In this document: positions 36,330 to 44,707 of the stretch, one piece after another
Position numbering within the stretch: position 1 is the stretch's first letter
Layout: the number at the start of each line of letters is the position of its first letter
Source of the DNA: Methyloceanibacter caenitepidi
GTDB lineage: Bacteria; Pseudomonadota; Alphaproteobacteria; Rhizobiales; Methyloligellaceae
Direction: 5' to 3'
Assembly (NCBI RefSeq): GCF_000828475.1
Contig: NZ_AP014648.1
Coordinates: 744,001 to 808,000 of the forward strand
Length of the DNA: 64,000 bases
Notes under the pieces: model-generated
Databases searched by the model: none
Seen by the model: the letters and a program-made list of their open reading frames with translations, nothing else
What the model was told of the DNA's origin: nothing
Translations under genes and position numbers: made by a program

Positions 36330-37205
36330 ATGAAGCCCAAGACTGCGATGGCCACGAAGCGCGCAAATAGAATCGCCTTCCAAGGGGAGCCGGGTGCGAA
36401 CTCGCACCTCGCGGCCAACGACGCTTATCCGGACATGGAGGCGGTGCCGTGCGCGACCTTTGAGGATGCGCTGGCCGCCGTCAAAACCGGCGCCGCGAAG
36501 CTCGCCATGATCCCCATCGAGAATTCGGTGGCGGGGCGCGTGGCCGACATCCATCATCTGCTGCCCGATTCGGGGCTATACATCATCGGCGAGCATTTCG
36601 AGCGCATCCGGCATCAATTGCTCACGCTGCCCGGCGCCAAGCTGTCGGATCTCAAATCGGTCCACAGCCACATCATGGCGCTCGGCCAGTGCCGCAAGGT
36701 CATCGCCGAATTGAGGCTCAAGCCGGTGACCGAGGCCGACACGGCGGGGGCCGCCCGTCATGTGAGCGAGGCCGCCGATCCGACCCAGGCGGCGATCGCC
36801 TCCAAGCTCGCCGCAGAGATCTACGGGCTGCGCGTCGCCAAGAAAGATGTCGAGGACGCGGCCCACAACACGACGCGGTTCGTGATTCTGTCGGCCAAGC
36901 CCGTGAAGACGAAAGCCGACGACGGCCCGGTCCTCACGACCTTCGTGTTCCGCGTGCGCAACGTGCCCGCGGCGCTCTACAAGGCGCTCGGCGGTTTCGC
37001 CACCAACGGCGTGAACATGACCAAGCTGGAATCCTACCAGCTCGAAGGATCGTTCAACGCGACCATGTTCTACGCGGACATCGAAGGTCATCCCGACGAA
37101 CGCCCGGTGCAACTCGCCATGGAGGAGCTCGACTTCTACACGAGCGAGATCACGCTGCTCGGCACTTATCCGGCAAGCCCGTTTAGAAGCACGCTGAAGG
37201 CGTAG
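36330..37205 (+). CDS. pheA: Prephenate dehydratase
   Basis: A protein of 291 residues, a stand-alone prephenate dehydratase without a chorismate mutase domain. The catalytic domain starts at RIAFQGEPGANSHLA and ends with the active-site motif NTTRFVIL near residue 187. A regulatory ACT domain follows (residues about 200-285; MTKLESYQLEGSFNATMFYA), which binds phenylalanine. It converts prephenate to phenylpyruvate in phenylalanine synthesis. An ATG six codons downstream (36348) could be the actual start. It follows kdsB, as in many Rhizobiales. Confidence 0.95.
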   Translation: MKPKTAMATKRANRIAFQGEPGANSHLAANDAYPDMEAVPCATFEDALAAVKTGAAKLAMIPIENSVAGRVADIHHLLPDSGLYIIGEHFERIRHQLLTLPGAKLSDLKSVHSHIMALGQCRKVIAELRLKPVTEADTAGAARHVSEAADPTQAAIASKLAAEIYGLRVAKKDVEDAAHNTTRFVILSAKPVKTKADDGPVLTTFVFRVRNVPAALYKALGGFATNGVNMTKLESYQLEGSFNATMFYADIEGHPDERPVQLAMEELDFYTSEITLLGTYPASPFRSTLKA

Positions 37206-37254
37206 ACGAGCGAGTCTCGATCCTCGACAGCTTGGTGCCACAAAACGGCGTTAG

Positions 37255-37287
37255 AGACCGACCCCCGATGATTCGAACGGTCTTTTA
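37255..37287 (+). terminator. Possible weak terminator after pheA
   Basis: AGACCG and CGGTCT form a six-base-pair stem with a 17-base loop, followed by TTT, 50 bases after the pheA stop. The stem is short; support is modest. Confidence 0.35.
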
Positions 37288-37323
37288 GTCTCGGTGCGCC
37301 GGGTCAGCAGGAGGAGATGTCAC

Positions 37324-38388
37324 GTGAACAAAAAATCTCAATCAAAGGTGTGGAATCCGGTTTTGGGAGTGGCGCTGGCTGGCTTGGCGGTAGCCGGTTC
37401 GGTCACCGTCAGTGATGCATGCACGCGCATTCTCTATGAGACTGGGAGCAAGGACTTCATCGTCGGCCGCAGTATGGATTGGGCTGACAACACGCAGACG
37501 AATCTTTGGGCGTTTCCAAAGGGGATGGAGCGCAACGGCGGCGTGGGCGAAGGCTCGTTCACGTGGACATCGAAATACGGTTCGGTCATCGCCACGATCT
37601 ATGACGTCGCCACGGTCGATGGGATGAACGAAGCCGGCCTCGTCGGCAACGTCTTGTACTTGGCCGAGTCCGACTACGGTCCGGCCGACGCTGGCAAACC
37701 GAAAATGTCCGTCGGCGGCTGGCTGCAATACGTCCTCGACAGCTTCGCGACCGTGTCGGAAGCCGTCGACGCGTTGAAGGCCGATCCCTTCACTGTCGTG
37801 GCGCCCAACCTTCCGAACGGCAAGGCCGCGACGGGCCATGTGGCCTTGTCCGACCCCTCGGGTGATTCCGCTATCTTTGAGTATCTCGACGGCAAGCTCG
37901 TCATTCATCAGGGGCCGCAAACGACCGTGATGACGAATTCGCCGCCCTACGATCAACAGCTGGCCATCAACACCTATTGGACGGGCATCGGCGGCAGTAC
38001 GTTCCTGCCCGGCACGAATCGCGCAGCGGACCGGTTCGTGCGCGCGAGCTACTTCTTGAGCGCCTCGCCGAAATTCGAGGACAAGCGCACGGCGCTCGCC
38101 AGCGTTGCCTCGATGGTCCGGGCTGTCAGCGTTCCTGTCGGCGTCAAGGATCCGAGCAAACCGAATATCGCGACAACCCAGTGGCGGACCTACGCCGACC
38201 AGGGCATCAAGCGCTACTATTACGACTCGGTGTTCAATCCCGGTCTTTTCTGGGTGGATCTCGACAAACTCGACCTGTCCGAAGGCGCCGCGACAAAGAA
38301 GCTCGATCTGACCAGCTTCCCGATTCTGGCAGGCGAGGTCTCCGGCAGTTTCCAGGACGCAAAGCCTTTCAAGTTTCTCGCGCCTTGA
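37324..38388 (+). CDS. Exported choloylglycine hydrolase-family protein (linear amide C-N hydrolase, Ntn)
   Basis: A protein of 354 residues from a GTG start with an excellent AGGAGGAG site seven bases upstream; the frame itself opens at 37294. A signal peptide ends at VSDA, directly before CTRILYETGSKDFIVGRSMD. That cysteine, exposed as the new N-terminus, is the nucleophile of the Ntn family including penicillin V acylase and bile salt hydrolase. Other family blocks include VDGMNEAGLVGNVLYL and VMTNSPPYDQQL. It should act in the periplasm on an amide such as an N-acyl compound; some Gram-negative members cleave acyl-homoserine lactones. The substrate here is unknown. Confidence 0.88.
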   Translation: MNKKSQSKVWNPVLGVALAGLAVAGSVTVSDACTRILYETGSKDFIVGRSMDWADNTQTNLWAFPKGMERNGGVGEGSFTWTSKYGSVIATIYDVATVDGMNEAGLVGNVLYLAESDYGPADAGKPKMSVGGWLQYVLDSFATVSEAVDALKADPFTVVAPNLPNGKAATGHVALSDPSGDSAIFEYLDGKLVIHQGPQTTVMTNSPPYDQQLAINTYWTGIGGSTFLPGTNRAADRFVRASYFLSASPKFEDKRTALASVASMVRAVSVPVGVKDPSKPNIATTQWRTYADQGIKRYYYDSVFNPGLFWVDLDKLDLSEGAATKKLDLTSFPILAGEVSGSFQDAKPFKFLAP

Positions 38389-38464
38389 TCTGGAAGCGCG
38401 GGCTGCGCCCGTCGTCCAAACCCCAAGGGAATCAGGCCATCGCGAAGATTAGTGGCGCTCACGG

Positions 38465-38495
38465 TTGCCACGAGGCCCGGCTTCCCCGATATAGT
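38465..38495 (+). promoter_or_regulatory. Promoter of the SRP RNA gene
   Basis: TTGCCA at 38465-38470 and TATAGT at 38490-38495 with a 19-base spacer; reading the -10 as GATATA gives 17. The -10 ends six bases before the predicted first nucleotide of the RNA. Confidence 0.6.
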
Positions 38496-38501
38496 GCACC
38501 A

Positions 38502-38597
38502 GGGAGGTTGGCGGCAGGCGCGTGCCTCGCCAACCGGGTCAGGTCCGGAAGGAAGCAGCCCTAACGAGCGTTTCGCGGGTTGATTGTCCAGCCTCCC
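38502..38597 (+). ncRNA. ffs: Signal recognition particle RNA, small bacterial (4.5S) type
   Basis: About 96 nucleotides. The ends pair (GGGAGGTTGG with CCAGCCTCCC, one G-U) and the conserved Ffh-binding apical region GGTCAGGTCCGGAAGGAAGC is present, followed by CAGCCCTAACGAGC. The RNA binds Ffh and targets nascent membrane proteins to FtsY and the translocon. It lies upstream of dnaX, the usual alphaproteobacterial position. The ends are set from pairing, so they may be off by a few bases. Confidence 0.96.
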
Positions 38598-38702
38598 ACC
38601 TTTCCCGTGCGTCGCGTAAACTTCGCGGGTGCGATCGTCTTGCGCCCGAAAGGTTCATGAACCGGCCCCGATTGAAGCCATGGCGTGAGCGCTCCTTTTT
38701 CG

Positions 38703-40529
38703 ATGTCCGAAGACAAGGCCCAAAACCCGACCCAAGACCCGACCAAGGATGCGGCGCCCAGCCATGCGGCGCTGGCGCGCAAATACCGGCCCAAAATCTT
38801 CGCGGAGCTGATCGGCCAAGAGCCCGTGGTGCGCACCCTGCGCAATGCCTTTGCGTCGGGCCGCATCGCCCAGGCCTATATGCTCACGGGCGTGCGCGGC
38901 GTCGGCAAGACGACCACGGCACGACTCGTGGCGCGGGCCCTCAACTATGAGGGGCCGAAAGGCGAGGGCGCCACGATCGATATCGAAGAGGAAGGCGTTC
39001 ATTGCCGCGCCATCCTGGAGGGCCGCCACCTCGATGTGATCGAAATGGATGCGGCCTCCCATACCGGTATCGACGACATCCGCGATCTGATCGACAGCGC
39101 GCACTACAAGCCCAATTCGGCGCGATACAAAGTCTATATCGTCGACGAGGTGCACATGCTGTCCAAGCAGGCCTTCAACGGCCTGTTGAAGACGCTCGAA
39201 GAGCCGCCCGAGCACGTGAAGTTCATCTTCGCCACCACGGAAATCCGTAAAGTACCGGTCACGGTATTGTCGCGCTGCCAGCGTTTCGATCTGAAGCGCA
39301 TCGGCGTGGAGACCCTGTCCGCCCACCTTGCGCGTATCGCCAAGGAAGAAGGCTCCCAGGCGGACCCGGCCGCGCTCGCGCTGATCGCGCGGGCAGGAGA
39401 GGGGTCGGTGCGCGATGCGCTCTCCATCCTCGACCGGGCCATTGCGTTCGGCTCCGGCCGGATCGGGCCGGACACAATTCGGGAGCTTCTGGGGTTGGCG
39501 GACCGGGGGCGCATCTTCGATCTGCTCGAGACGGTCCTGAAGGGCGATGCGGGCGGGGCACTCAAAGCCTTGGAACAGCTCAACCGCGATGGCGCCGAGC
39601 CCGGCCAGGTCATCACCGATCTTGCCGATGCCGTCCACGCGGTCACGGTAGCGAAGGCGGCGGGTCCGCAAGGGATTGATCCGGCCGCCGGCGAGGTGGA
39701 ACGTGGGCGTATCGAAGACCTTGCCAAGCGGCTTTCCATGCCGGTGCTCGCACGCGCCTGGCAGATGCTGCTGAAGGGTCACGACGAAGTCCGCAGCAGC
39801 CCGCGGCCGCTCGCGGCGGCCGACATGGTGCTGGTGCGGCTCGCCTATGTGGTCGATTTGCCGCCGCCCGGCGATGCCGCCCGTCAGACCACGCCGGAGA
39901 CGGGTGCGCCGAAAGCATCAGCCCCCGCTGATGCGCCTACCTCTGATACCACGTCGGCCAACGCGCCTGTCGCCGCCGGAAAGGCGCCTGTCAGCACACG
40001 AGAGGTGCGCGATGAACCGGCGGTGTTTGAGTCGGAAAATCCGGCGCCGCCCGACTTCGAAGAAGAGCCTGATTCAGAGCCAGTGCCGGCGTCGCCCATG
40101 CCGCAGAGTTTCGCCGACGTGGTGGCCTTGGCCGAGACGAAGCGCGACCTGAAACTGAAGAACGCGCTGCTGGAGCAGGTGCGTCTGGTCCGGTTCAAGC
40201 GGGGCAATATCGCCCTCAATCCGCTGCCGCTCGCGGCGCCGGATCTGTTGCAGGAGCTGATGCGCAAGCTCAAGGCGTGGACCGGTCAGGTCTGGATCGT
40301 GTCCACGAGCGAGCAGGAGGGCGAGGAGCCGCTGGGGGTTCAGCGCCGGGCGGCGGAAGCCCGCGAGATCGAGGCGCTTCATGCCCATCCCGCCGTTCAG
40401 GAAGTTTTTCGGCACTTTCCCGGCGCAAAGATCAAAGAGGTCCGCAACGCGGCGCAAGAGCCCGCTGAAGCAGACGAGCCCCCGGACGACATTGAGGACG
40501 ATGTCTTCAACAGGGGCGGGACGAGTTAG
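38703..40529 (+). CDS. dnaX: DNA polymerase III subunits gamma/tau
   Basis: A protein of 608 residues (614 from a GTG at 38685). The AAA+ clamp-loader module has KYRPKIFAELIGQEPVVRTL, Walker A GVRGVGKTTTAR, Walker B-like VYIVDEVHMLS and the SRC-type LSRCQRFDLKRI. Domain III follows to about residue 370, then an Ala/Pro-rich linker and a C-terminal tau-like domain. DnaX loads the sliding clamp and ties the core polymerases to the helicase. The small zinc module usual in E. coli DnaX has four cysteines; here only one (EGVHCRAI) is seen. It begins the dnaX-ybaB group. Confidence 0.95.
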   Translation: MSEDKAQNPTQDPTKDAAPSHAALARKYRPKIFAELIGQEPVVRTLRNAFASGRIAQAYMLTGVRGVGKTTTARLVARALNYEGPKGEGATIDIEEEGVHCRAILEGRHLDVIEMDAASHTGIDDIRDLIDSAHYKPNSARYKVYIVDEVHMLSKQAFNGLLKTLEEPPEHVKFIFATTEIRKVPVTVLSRCQRFDLKRIGVETLSAHLARIAKEEGSQADPAALALIARAGEGSVRDALSILDRAIAFGSGRIGPDTIRELLGLADRGRIFDLLETVLKGDAGGALKALEQLNRDGAEPGQVITDLADAVHAVTVAKAAGPQGIDPAAGEVERGRIEDLAKRLSMPVLARAWQMLLKGHDEVRSSPRPLAAADMVLVRLAYVVDLPPPGDAARQTTPETGAPKASAPADAPTSDTTSANAPVAAGKAPVSTREVRDEPAVFESENPAPPDFEEEPDSEPVPASPMPQSFADVVALAETKRDLKLKNALLEQVRLVRFKRGNIALNPLPLAAPDLLQELMRKLKAWTGQVWIVSTSEQEGEEPLGVQRRAAEAREIEALHAHPAVQEVFRHFPGAKIKEVRNAAQEPAEADEPPDDIEDDVFNRGGTS

Positions 40530-40582
40530 GGCGGAAGCGCCGAAACTAAGATGACCCCTCAACGCGACAGATAAGGACCGCG

Positions 40583-40903
40583 ATGAAGAACTTCATGGAC
40601 ATGATGAAGCAGGCACAGCAGCTCCAGGGCAAGATGCAGGACATGCAGGCCGAGATGGAGGCCATGACCTGCGAAGGCCGCGCCGGCGCCGGTATGGTGA
40701 CTGTCACGCTCAACGGTAAAGGCGAGATGAAGGGTGTCGCCATTGACCCGTCGATGCTGAAGCCCGAGGAGGTGGAAATCCTCGAAGACCTGATCATCAC
40801 CGCCCATGCGGATGCAAAGCTGAAAGTCGAGGAGGCCATGAAGGAAAAGATGGCCTCGCTGACAGGCGGATTGCCGATTCCCCCGGGCTTCAAACTCTTC
40901 TAG
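40583..40903 (+). CDS. YbaB/EbfC family nucleoid-associated protein
   Basis: A protein of 106 residues. The N-terminal helix [20 protein letters not shown] is the family hallmark, followed by a three-strand core ([20 protein letters not shown]) and a C-terminal [11 protein letters not shown]. YbaB proteins are dimeric tweezers that bind DNA and affect gene expression. It lies between dnaX and recR in most bacteria. Here a peroxiredoxin gene lies between it and recR. Confidence 0.95.
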   Translation: MKNFMDMMKQAQQLQGKMQDMQAEMEAMTCEGRAGAGMVTVTLNGKGEMKGVAIDPSMLKPEEVEILEDLIITAHADAKLKVEEAMKEKMASLTGGLPIPPGFKLF

Positions 40904-41170
40904 CCCTCGCCTTTATACAAAAAGACTGCGGCGACGCGTGCCGGCGGCACGATTTGTCGCATTGCTGCGTCGCAACGTCACCATGTTGCATCGCACTGCC
41001 TCGTGTATGATTCACACATCCCGGCTTTGAACGGATCGCATCCGTCGAGGTGGCAGGCGAACGCGCGTTTCCTAGCGGGAGCTGCGGCGTGCGCGCGAGT
41101 CGCATCGCAAGTCACATCGGCGGACGGGACGTTCAAACATCAGCTTCGCAAAACATTTCAAGGACCAAAA

Positions 41171-41719
41171 ATGAAGACCGGATACAGACTCCCCGAGGTC
41201 ACCTTTCGCACGCGCGTCCGCGACGAATCCGTCGGTGGGCCGAACCCCTACCGGTGGCAAGACATGACCACCGACGATTACTTCAAGGGCAAGCGCGTGA
41301 TTCTGTTCTCGCTGCCCGGCGCGTTCACGCCGACCTGCTCGACCTATCAGCTCCCGGGTTTTGAGGCTTCCTTCGAGAAGTTCCAGGGCCTCGGCATCGA
41401 CGACATCTACTGCCTGTCGGTGAACGACAGCTTCGTCATGAACAAATGGGCCAAGGACCAGGACCTGAAGCATGTGAAGGTCATCCCGGACGGCTCCGGC
41501 GAATTCACGCGCAAGATGGGCATGCTGGTCGACAAGGACAACCTCGGCTTCGGTATGCGCTCCTGGCGCTACGCCGCCATCGTGAACGACGGCGTGATCG
41601 AGGCGTGGTTCGAGGAGCCGGGCCTTTGCGACAATCACGCGGAGGATCCGTATGGCGTGAGCGCGCCGGAGACCCTGCTGCAGTATCTTCAGGACAGGGA
41701 CGTCGAAAAAGCCGCGTAA
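41171..41719 (+). CDS. Peroxiredoxin (Prx5/redoxin type)
   Basis: A protein of 182 residues. The active-site motif PGAFTPTCSTYQLPGFE carries the peroxidatic cysteine. NGVIEAWFEEPG-type sequence near the end (NDGVIEAWFEEPGLCDNHAE) gives another cysteine. Prx5 enzymes reduce hydrogen peroxide and organic peroxides in the cytoplasm using thiols. The frame extends upstream to 41003, but the ATG at 41171 after an AAGGA sequence starts the domain directly. The 267 bases before it (40904-41170) hold no gene I can support. It interrupts the common ybaB-recR neighbourhood and ends at a strong terminator. Confidence 0.92.
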   Translation: MKTGYRLPEVTFRTRVRDESVGGPNPYRWQDMTTDDYFKGKRVILFSLPGAFTPTCSTYQLPGFEASFEKFQGLGIDDIYCLSVNDSFVMNKWAKDQDLKHVKVIPDGSGEFTRKMGMLVDKDNLGFGMRSWRYAAIVNDGVIEAWFEEPGLCDNHAEDPYGVSAPETLLQYLQDRDVEKAA

Positions 41720-41756
41720 GCCGCGCTCGCGTTCTCTCCACTCTACGACCTGGATC

Positions 41757-41800
41757 GACGGCACGACTCAGCTAAGCTGGGCCGTGCCGTCGGCGTTTTT
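41757..41800 (+). terminator. Rho-independent terminator of the peroxiredoxin gene
   Basis: A nine-base-pair outer stem (GACGGCACG with CGTGCCGTC) and an inner six-base-pair stem (CTCAGC with GCTGGG, one G-T pair), followed by GGCGTTTTT, 38 bases after the stop codon. Confidence 0.93.
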
Positions 41801-41881
41801 GGCTGGGCGATGCCTGTGTCCAAACCGATTCCCGGTATACGGGGCTCAGCGGCTCCAGAAGTCTAGAAGAGGAAGCGGTCC

Positions 41882-42493
41882 ATGGCGCGCGCAGCGGCAG
41901 GTCCCGAAATCGAGCGGCTCATTCAGCTCCTGGCGCGTCTGCCGGGACTCGGGCCGCGCTCGGCCCGGCGCGCGGCCCTGCATCTCGTAAAGAAGAAGGA
42001 ACAGTTGCTGGACCCGCTGGCCGCGGCGCTCGCCGAGACACGGGACACAATTCTCACCTGCGATGTGTGCGGCAATATCGACACGCAAAGTCCCTGCACG
42101 CTGTGCCGGGATCAGTCGCGCGATCCGTCGCTGATCTGCGTCGTCGAGGAGGTGGGCGATCTATGGGCGCTGGAGCGGGCCGCCGTCGTAAACGGGCGCT
42201 ATCACGTCCTTGGCGGTACGCTGTCGCCGCTCGACGGAGTCGGCCCCGACGATCTCAATATTCCCAAGCTCGTCGAGCGGGCGCGCGCGGACGAGGTCAC
42301 CGAAGTTTTGCTGGCGCTGAACGCGACGGTTGAGGGACAGTCCACAGCGCACTATCTCACCGACCAGCTTGCCGGCTGCAACGTTTCGGTCTCGCGCCTG
42401 GCCCAGGGCGTCCCCATCGGCGGAGAGCTCGACTATCTCGACGAGGGCACGCTGGCTGCCGCCGTCAAGGCGCGCAAGGCGATGGGTGGGTAG
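41882..42493 (+). CDS. recR: Recombination protein RecR
   Basis: A protein of 203 residues, normal for RecR. It has the helix-hairpin-helix [20 protein letters not shown], the zinc motif with four cysteines ([16 protein letters not shown]) and a Toprim domain with [12 protein letters not shown]. RecR acts with RecF/RecO to load RecA at gaps. It starts after a GAAGAGGAAG-rich stretch. It converges on the small membrane protein gene with one base between stops. Confidence 0.96.
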   Translation: MARAAAGPEIERLIQLLARLPGLGPRSARRAALHLVKKKEQLLDPLAAALAETRDTILTCDVCGNIDTQSPCTLCRDQSRDPSLICVVEEVGDLWALERAAVVNGRYHVLGGTLSPLDGVGPDDLNIPKLVERARADEVTEVLLALNATVEGQSTAHYLTDQLAGCNVSVSRLAQGVPIGGELDYLDEGTLAAAVKARKAMGG

Positions 42494-42494
42494 G

Positions 42495-42719
42495 TTAGTC
42501 GGCCGCAGGTGGCGCTGCGGGTCCCAGATAGCTCTCGGCAACCCTGTTCGCCGCGGCCTCGAACTCCCGCAGGCACTCTTCCGGAAGGTTCGCCTCGGCG
42601 ATGATTTCCCAATAGACGCTCGACTCGATCTCGCCGCCGATCCAGATCCCCGCAACTAGACCAACCGTTGCCGCGGCGAATACGCCGACAATCCACAGAA
42701 GCCGTCCGCCGTCGCTCAC
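42495..42719 (-). CDS. Small single-helix membrane protein coupled to the AmpG-like gene
   Basis: A protein of 74 residues from a GTG start. One helix (LLWIVGVFAAATVGLVAGIW) is followed by a short acidic domain with one cysteine and a Pro/Ala end. I recognise no family. The GTG start overlaps the stop of the upstream AmpG-like gene by four bases (GTGA), a strong sign of translational coupling and that this short frame is real. It may be a membrane accessory to the permease; this is inference. It converges on recR. Confidence 0.7.
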   Translation of the reverse strand: MSDGGRLLWIVGVFAAATVGLVAGIWIGGEIESSVYWEIIAEANLPEECLREFEAAANRVAESYLGPAAPPAAD

Positions 42720-44065
42720 GGGCTCGCCTCCTCCTCAACGGCCGCCTGGTCTTCCAAGGCTTCTTTCCGAGCCTCCTCGCCGGGCGTCTCGTCCTTCTCG
42801 CTCCACGGCGCGACCTTGAGCAGCATCAGCATGCCGGGGATCGCGAGCAGGGCGCAGATGACGAAGAACTGCGTCCAGCCCACCGCTTCCACGATGAAGC
42901 CTGTCGTCGCGTTGGCGACCGTACGCGGCACGGCGATGAGACTCGAGAACAGGGCGAACTGCGTGGCCGTGAAGGCCTTGCTGGTTTCGCGCGCCATGAA
43001 GGCGGTGAGCGCGACCGTACCCAGCCCCACGGCGAGATACTCGCCGCTGACCACGACGAACAGACCCACCAGCGAATGCCCAGCCTGGCTCAGCCAGATA
43101 TAGGGAACGATGGTCAGGAGCTGCACGAGGCCGAAAATCCACAGGGCCTTGTTGATGCTCAGCTTGAGCATGGCCGCGCCGCCGATCGTGGCGCCGGCGA
43201 GCACGGCCCATAGCCCGGCGAACTTGGCGACACTGCCGATCTCGGTCTTGGTGTAGCCCATGTCGAGATAGAAGGGCGTGGCCAGCGCCGTCGCCATGTT
43301 GTCCCCGAGCTTGTACAGGAACAGGAAGGCGAGGATGGCGAGCCCGGCCGCGATGCCACCACGGCTGAAGAACTCCACGAACGGATCGATCACCGCTTCG
43401 CGTAGCGTATGCGGCGCCAGATCGTCGTCGCTGACCTCTTTGACGAGCAAGGTGGTCACGATGCCTACAGCCATGAAGGCGGCCGTGATCCAGAACACGG
43501 AGGACCAGGGCAGGTGGTCGGCCAGGATCAGGGCCAGCGAACCCGGCACCAGTCCCGACAGGCGATAGGCGTTGATCCAAAACGAGGTGCCGGTGCCGAG
43601 TTCGTCGTCCGCCAGCAGCTCGCGCCGGTAGGCGTCGATAACGATGTCCTGGCTGGCGCTGAACAGGGCGACCGCGAAGACGAGCCAGACGATGGCTTGG
43701 ATCGAGGTCGCCGGATTGAAGTGACCCAGCAGACCGATCGAAATCAGCAGGAGGACCTGCGTCAGTAAGGCCCAGCCGCGCCGCCGTCCCAGGAACGGCA
43801 GCTTGAAGCGGTCCATCATGGGGGACCAAAGGAACTTCCAGGTGTAAGGCAGGCCGACCAAGGCAAATAGGCCGATCGTCGCGAGATCGACGTCGTTGTC
43901 GCGCAACCACGCCGGTACCAGCGACACGAGCACGAACAACGGCATGCCTGAGCTGAAGCCGAGAAAGATGCACGCCAGCATTTTCCGAGTGAACAGGATC
44001 TCGGTCCAGCTGCGGCGCCCGTCCGCAGTGGTGGCTTGGTCGGTCGTTCCCTCGGTGCCCGTCAT
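42716..44065 (-). CDS. AmpG-family muropeptide permease (MFS)
   Basis: A protein of 449 residues with about 12 membrane helices. AmpG-type features include MLACIFLGFSSGMPLFVLVS near the N-terminus, LGLPYTWKFLWSP-type sequence (VGLPYTWKFLWSPMMDRFKL) and SASQDIVIDAYRRELL. AmpG imports anhydro-muropeptides from the periplasm for cell wall recycling in enteric bacteria. The family assignment is good; true substrate in this bacterium is untested. It is followed by a coupled small membrane protein and is divergent from the VOC gene. Confidence 0.85.
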   Translation of the reverse strand: MTGTEGTTDQATTADGRRSWTEILFTRKMLACIFLGFSSGMPLFVLVSLVPAWLRDNDVDLATIGLFALVGLPYTWKFLWSPMMDRFKLPFLGRRRGWALLTQVLLLISIGLLGHFNPATSIQAIVWLVFAVALFSASQDIVIDAYRRELLADDELGTGTSFWINAYRLSGLVPGSLALILADHLPWSSVFWITAAFMAVGIVTTLLVKEVSDDDLAPHTLREAVIDPFVEFFSRGGIAAGLAILAFLFLYKLGDNMATALATPFYLDMGYTKTEIGSVAKFAGLWAVLAGATIGGAAMLKLSINKALWIFGLVQLLTIVPYIWLSQAGHSLVGLFVVVSGEYLAVGLGTVALTAFMARETSKAFTATQFALFSSLIAVPRTVANATTGFIVEAVGWTQFFVICALLAIPGMLMLLKVAPWSEKDETPGEEARKEALEDQAAVEEEASP

Positions 44066-44121
44066 AGTCCTAAGCTCATAGCAGCCGGGCGCCCTGCCGT
44101 CATGACAAAGGAGTCGCGAGA

Positions 44122-44583
44122 ATGGTCCGTGTCGTGGGGATCGATCATCTGGTCATAAAGGTGAGCGACTTCGACAAATCGAAGGCGTTCTACGGCAAGC
44201 TGTTCAAGTTCCTCGGCTTCGAGGTCCTGGACGAATATGCCGATGCCATCGGCTGGACCAACGGCAAGACCCGCTATTGGATTGGCCCTACGGACGCTGA
44301 AGGACAGGCGCGCGGCTATCGCACCGGCGATATCGGCTTTCACCACTACGCCTTCGAGTTGCGGAGCCGTAAGGATGTGGACGACCTGGAAGCCTTCCTG
44401 AAACGGGAGGGCGTGAGCATCGTGGACCCGGCGGACGAGTACTACGACGACTACTACGCCGTGTTCTTCCTCGATCCGGACGGCTTGAAGCTCGAGGGCA
44501 TGAAATGGGGAGAGCGTGAGGCCAAAGCCCGTGCGGCCGAGACGAAAAAAGAGGCCAAGACGAAGGGCAAGCCAAAGAAATAG
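44122..44583 (+). CDS. VOC (glyoxalase/bleomycin resistance) family protein
   Basis: A protein of 153 residues. The vicinal oxygen chelate pattern has the first metal histidine in GIDHLVIKVSDFDKSKAFYG, a second in IGFHHYAFELRS and a C-terminal FFLDPDGLKLEGMKW with the glutamate ligand. Residues about 132-153 are a Lys/Ala-rich tail. The family covers glyoxalases, dioxygenases and resistance proteins; the substrate cannot be told. It is divergent from the AmpG-like gene and upstream of sitA, but the sitA promoter lies between them, so co-regulation is not implied. Confidence 0.85.
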   Translation: MVRVVGIDHLVIKVSDFDKSKAFYGKLFKFLGFEVLDEYADAIGWTNGKTRYWIGPTDAEGQARGYRTGDIGFHHYAFELRSRKDVDDLEAFLKREGVSIVDPADEYYDDYYAVFFLDPDGLKLEGMKWGEREAKARAAETKKEAKTKGKPKK

Positions 44584-44635
44584 CCAATGTCGTGCAAGGC
44601 CCGGCGCCGATTTCACCCTTTCCGCTAAATCCTAC

Positions 44636-44652
44636 TTGCGAATGATTTGCAA
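44636..44652 (+). promoter_or_regulatory. Mur/Fur-like operator and promoter region of sitABCD
   Basis: TTGCGAA, TGA, TTTGCAA form a 17-base inverted repeat with one mismatch, resembling the manganese-responsive Mur (Fur family) sites in front of rhizobial sitA. The left arm can serve as -35 (TTGCGA at 44636) with TATGCT at 44660 as -10 and an 18-base spacer, so binding would block the promoter. Confidence 0.65.
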
Positions 44653-44707
44653 CTGGGTCTATGCTGCGATGCGAAAAGGATGGTTCACGGCGACGAGGAG
44701 GTTCCTG

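Noticed and set aside
41003..41170. N-terminal extension of the peroxiredoxin
   Set aside because: The extra 56 residues have no signal or conserved pattern and the ATG at 41171 begins the domain at the family position.
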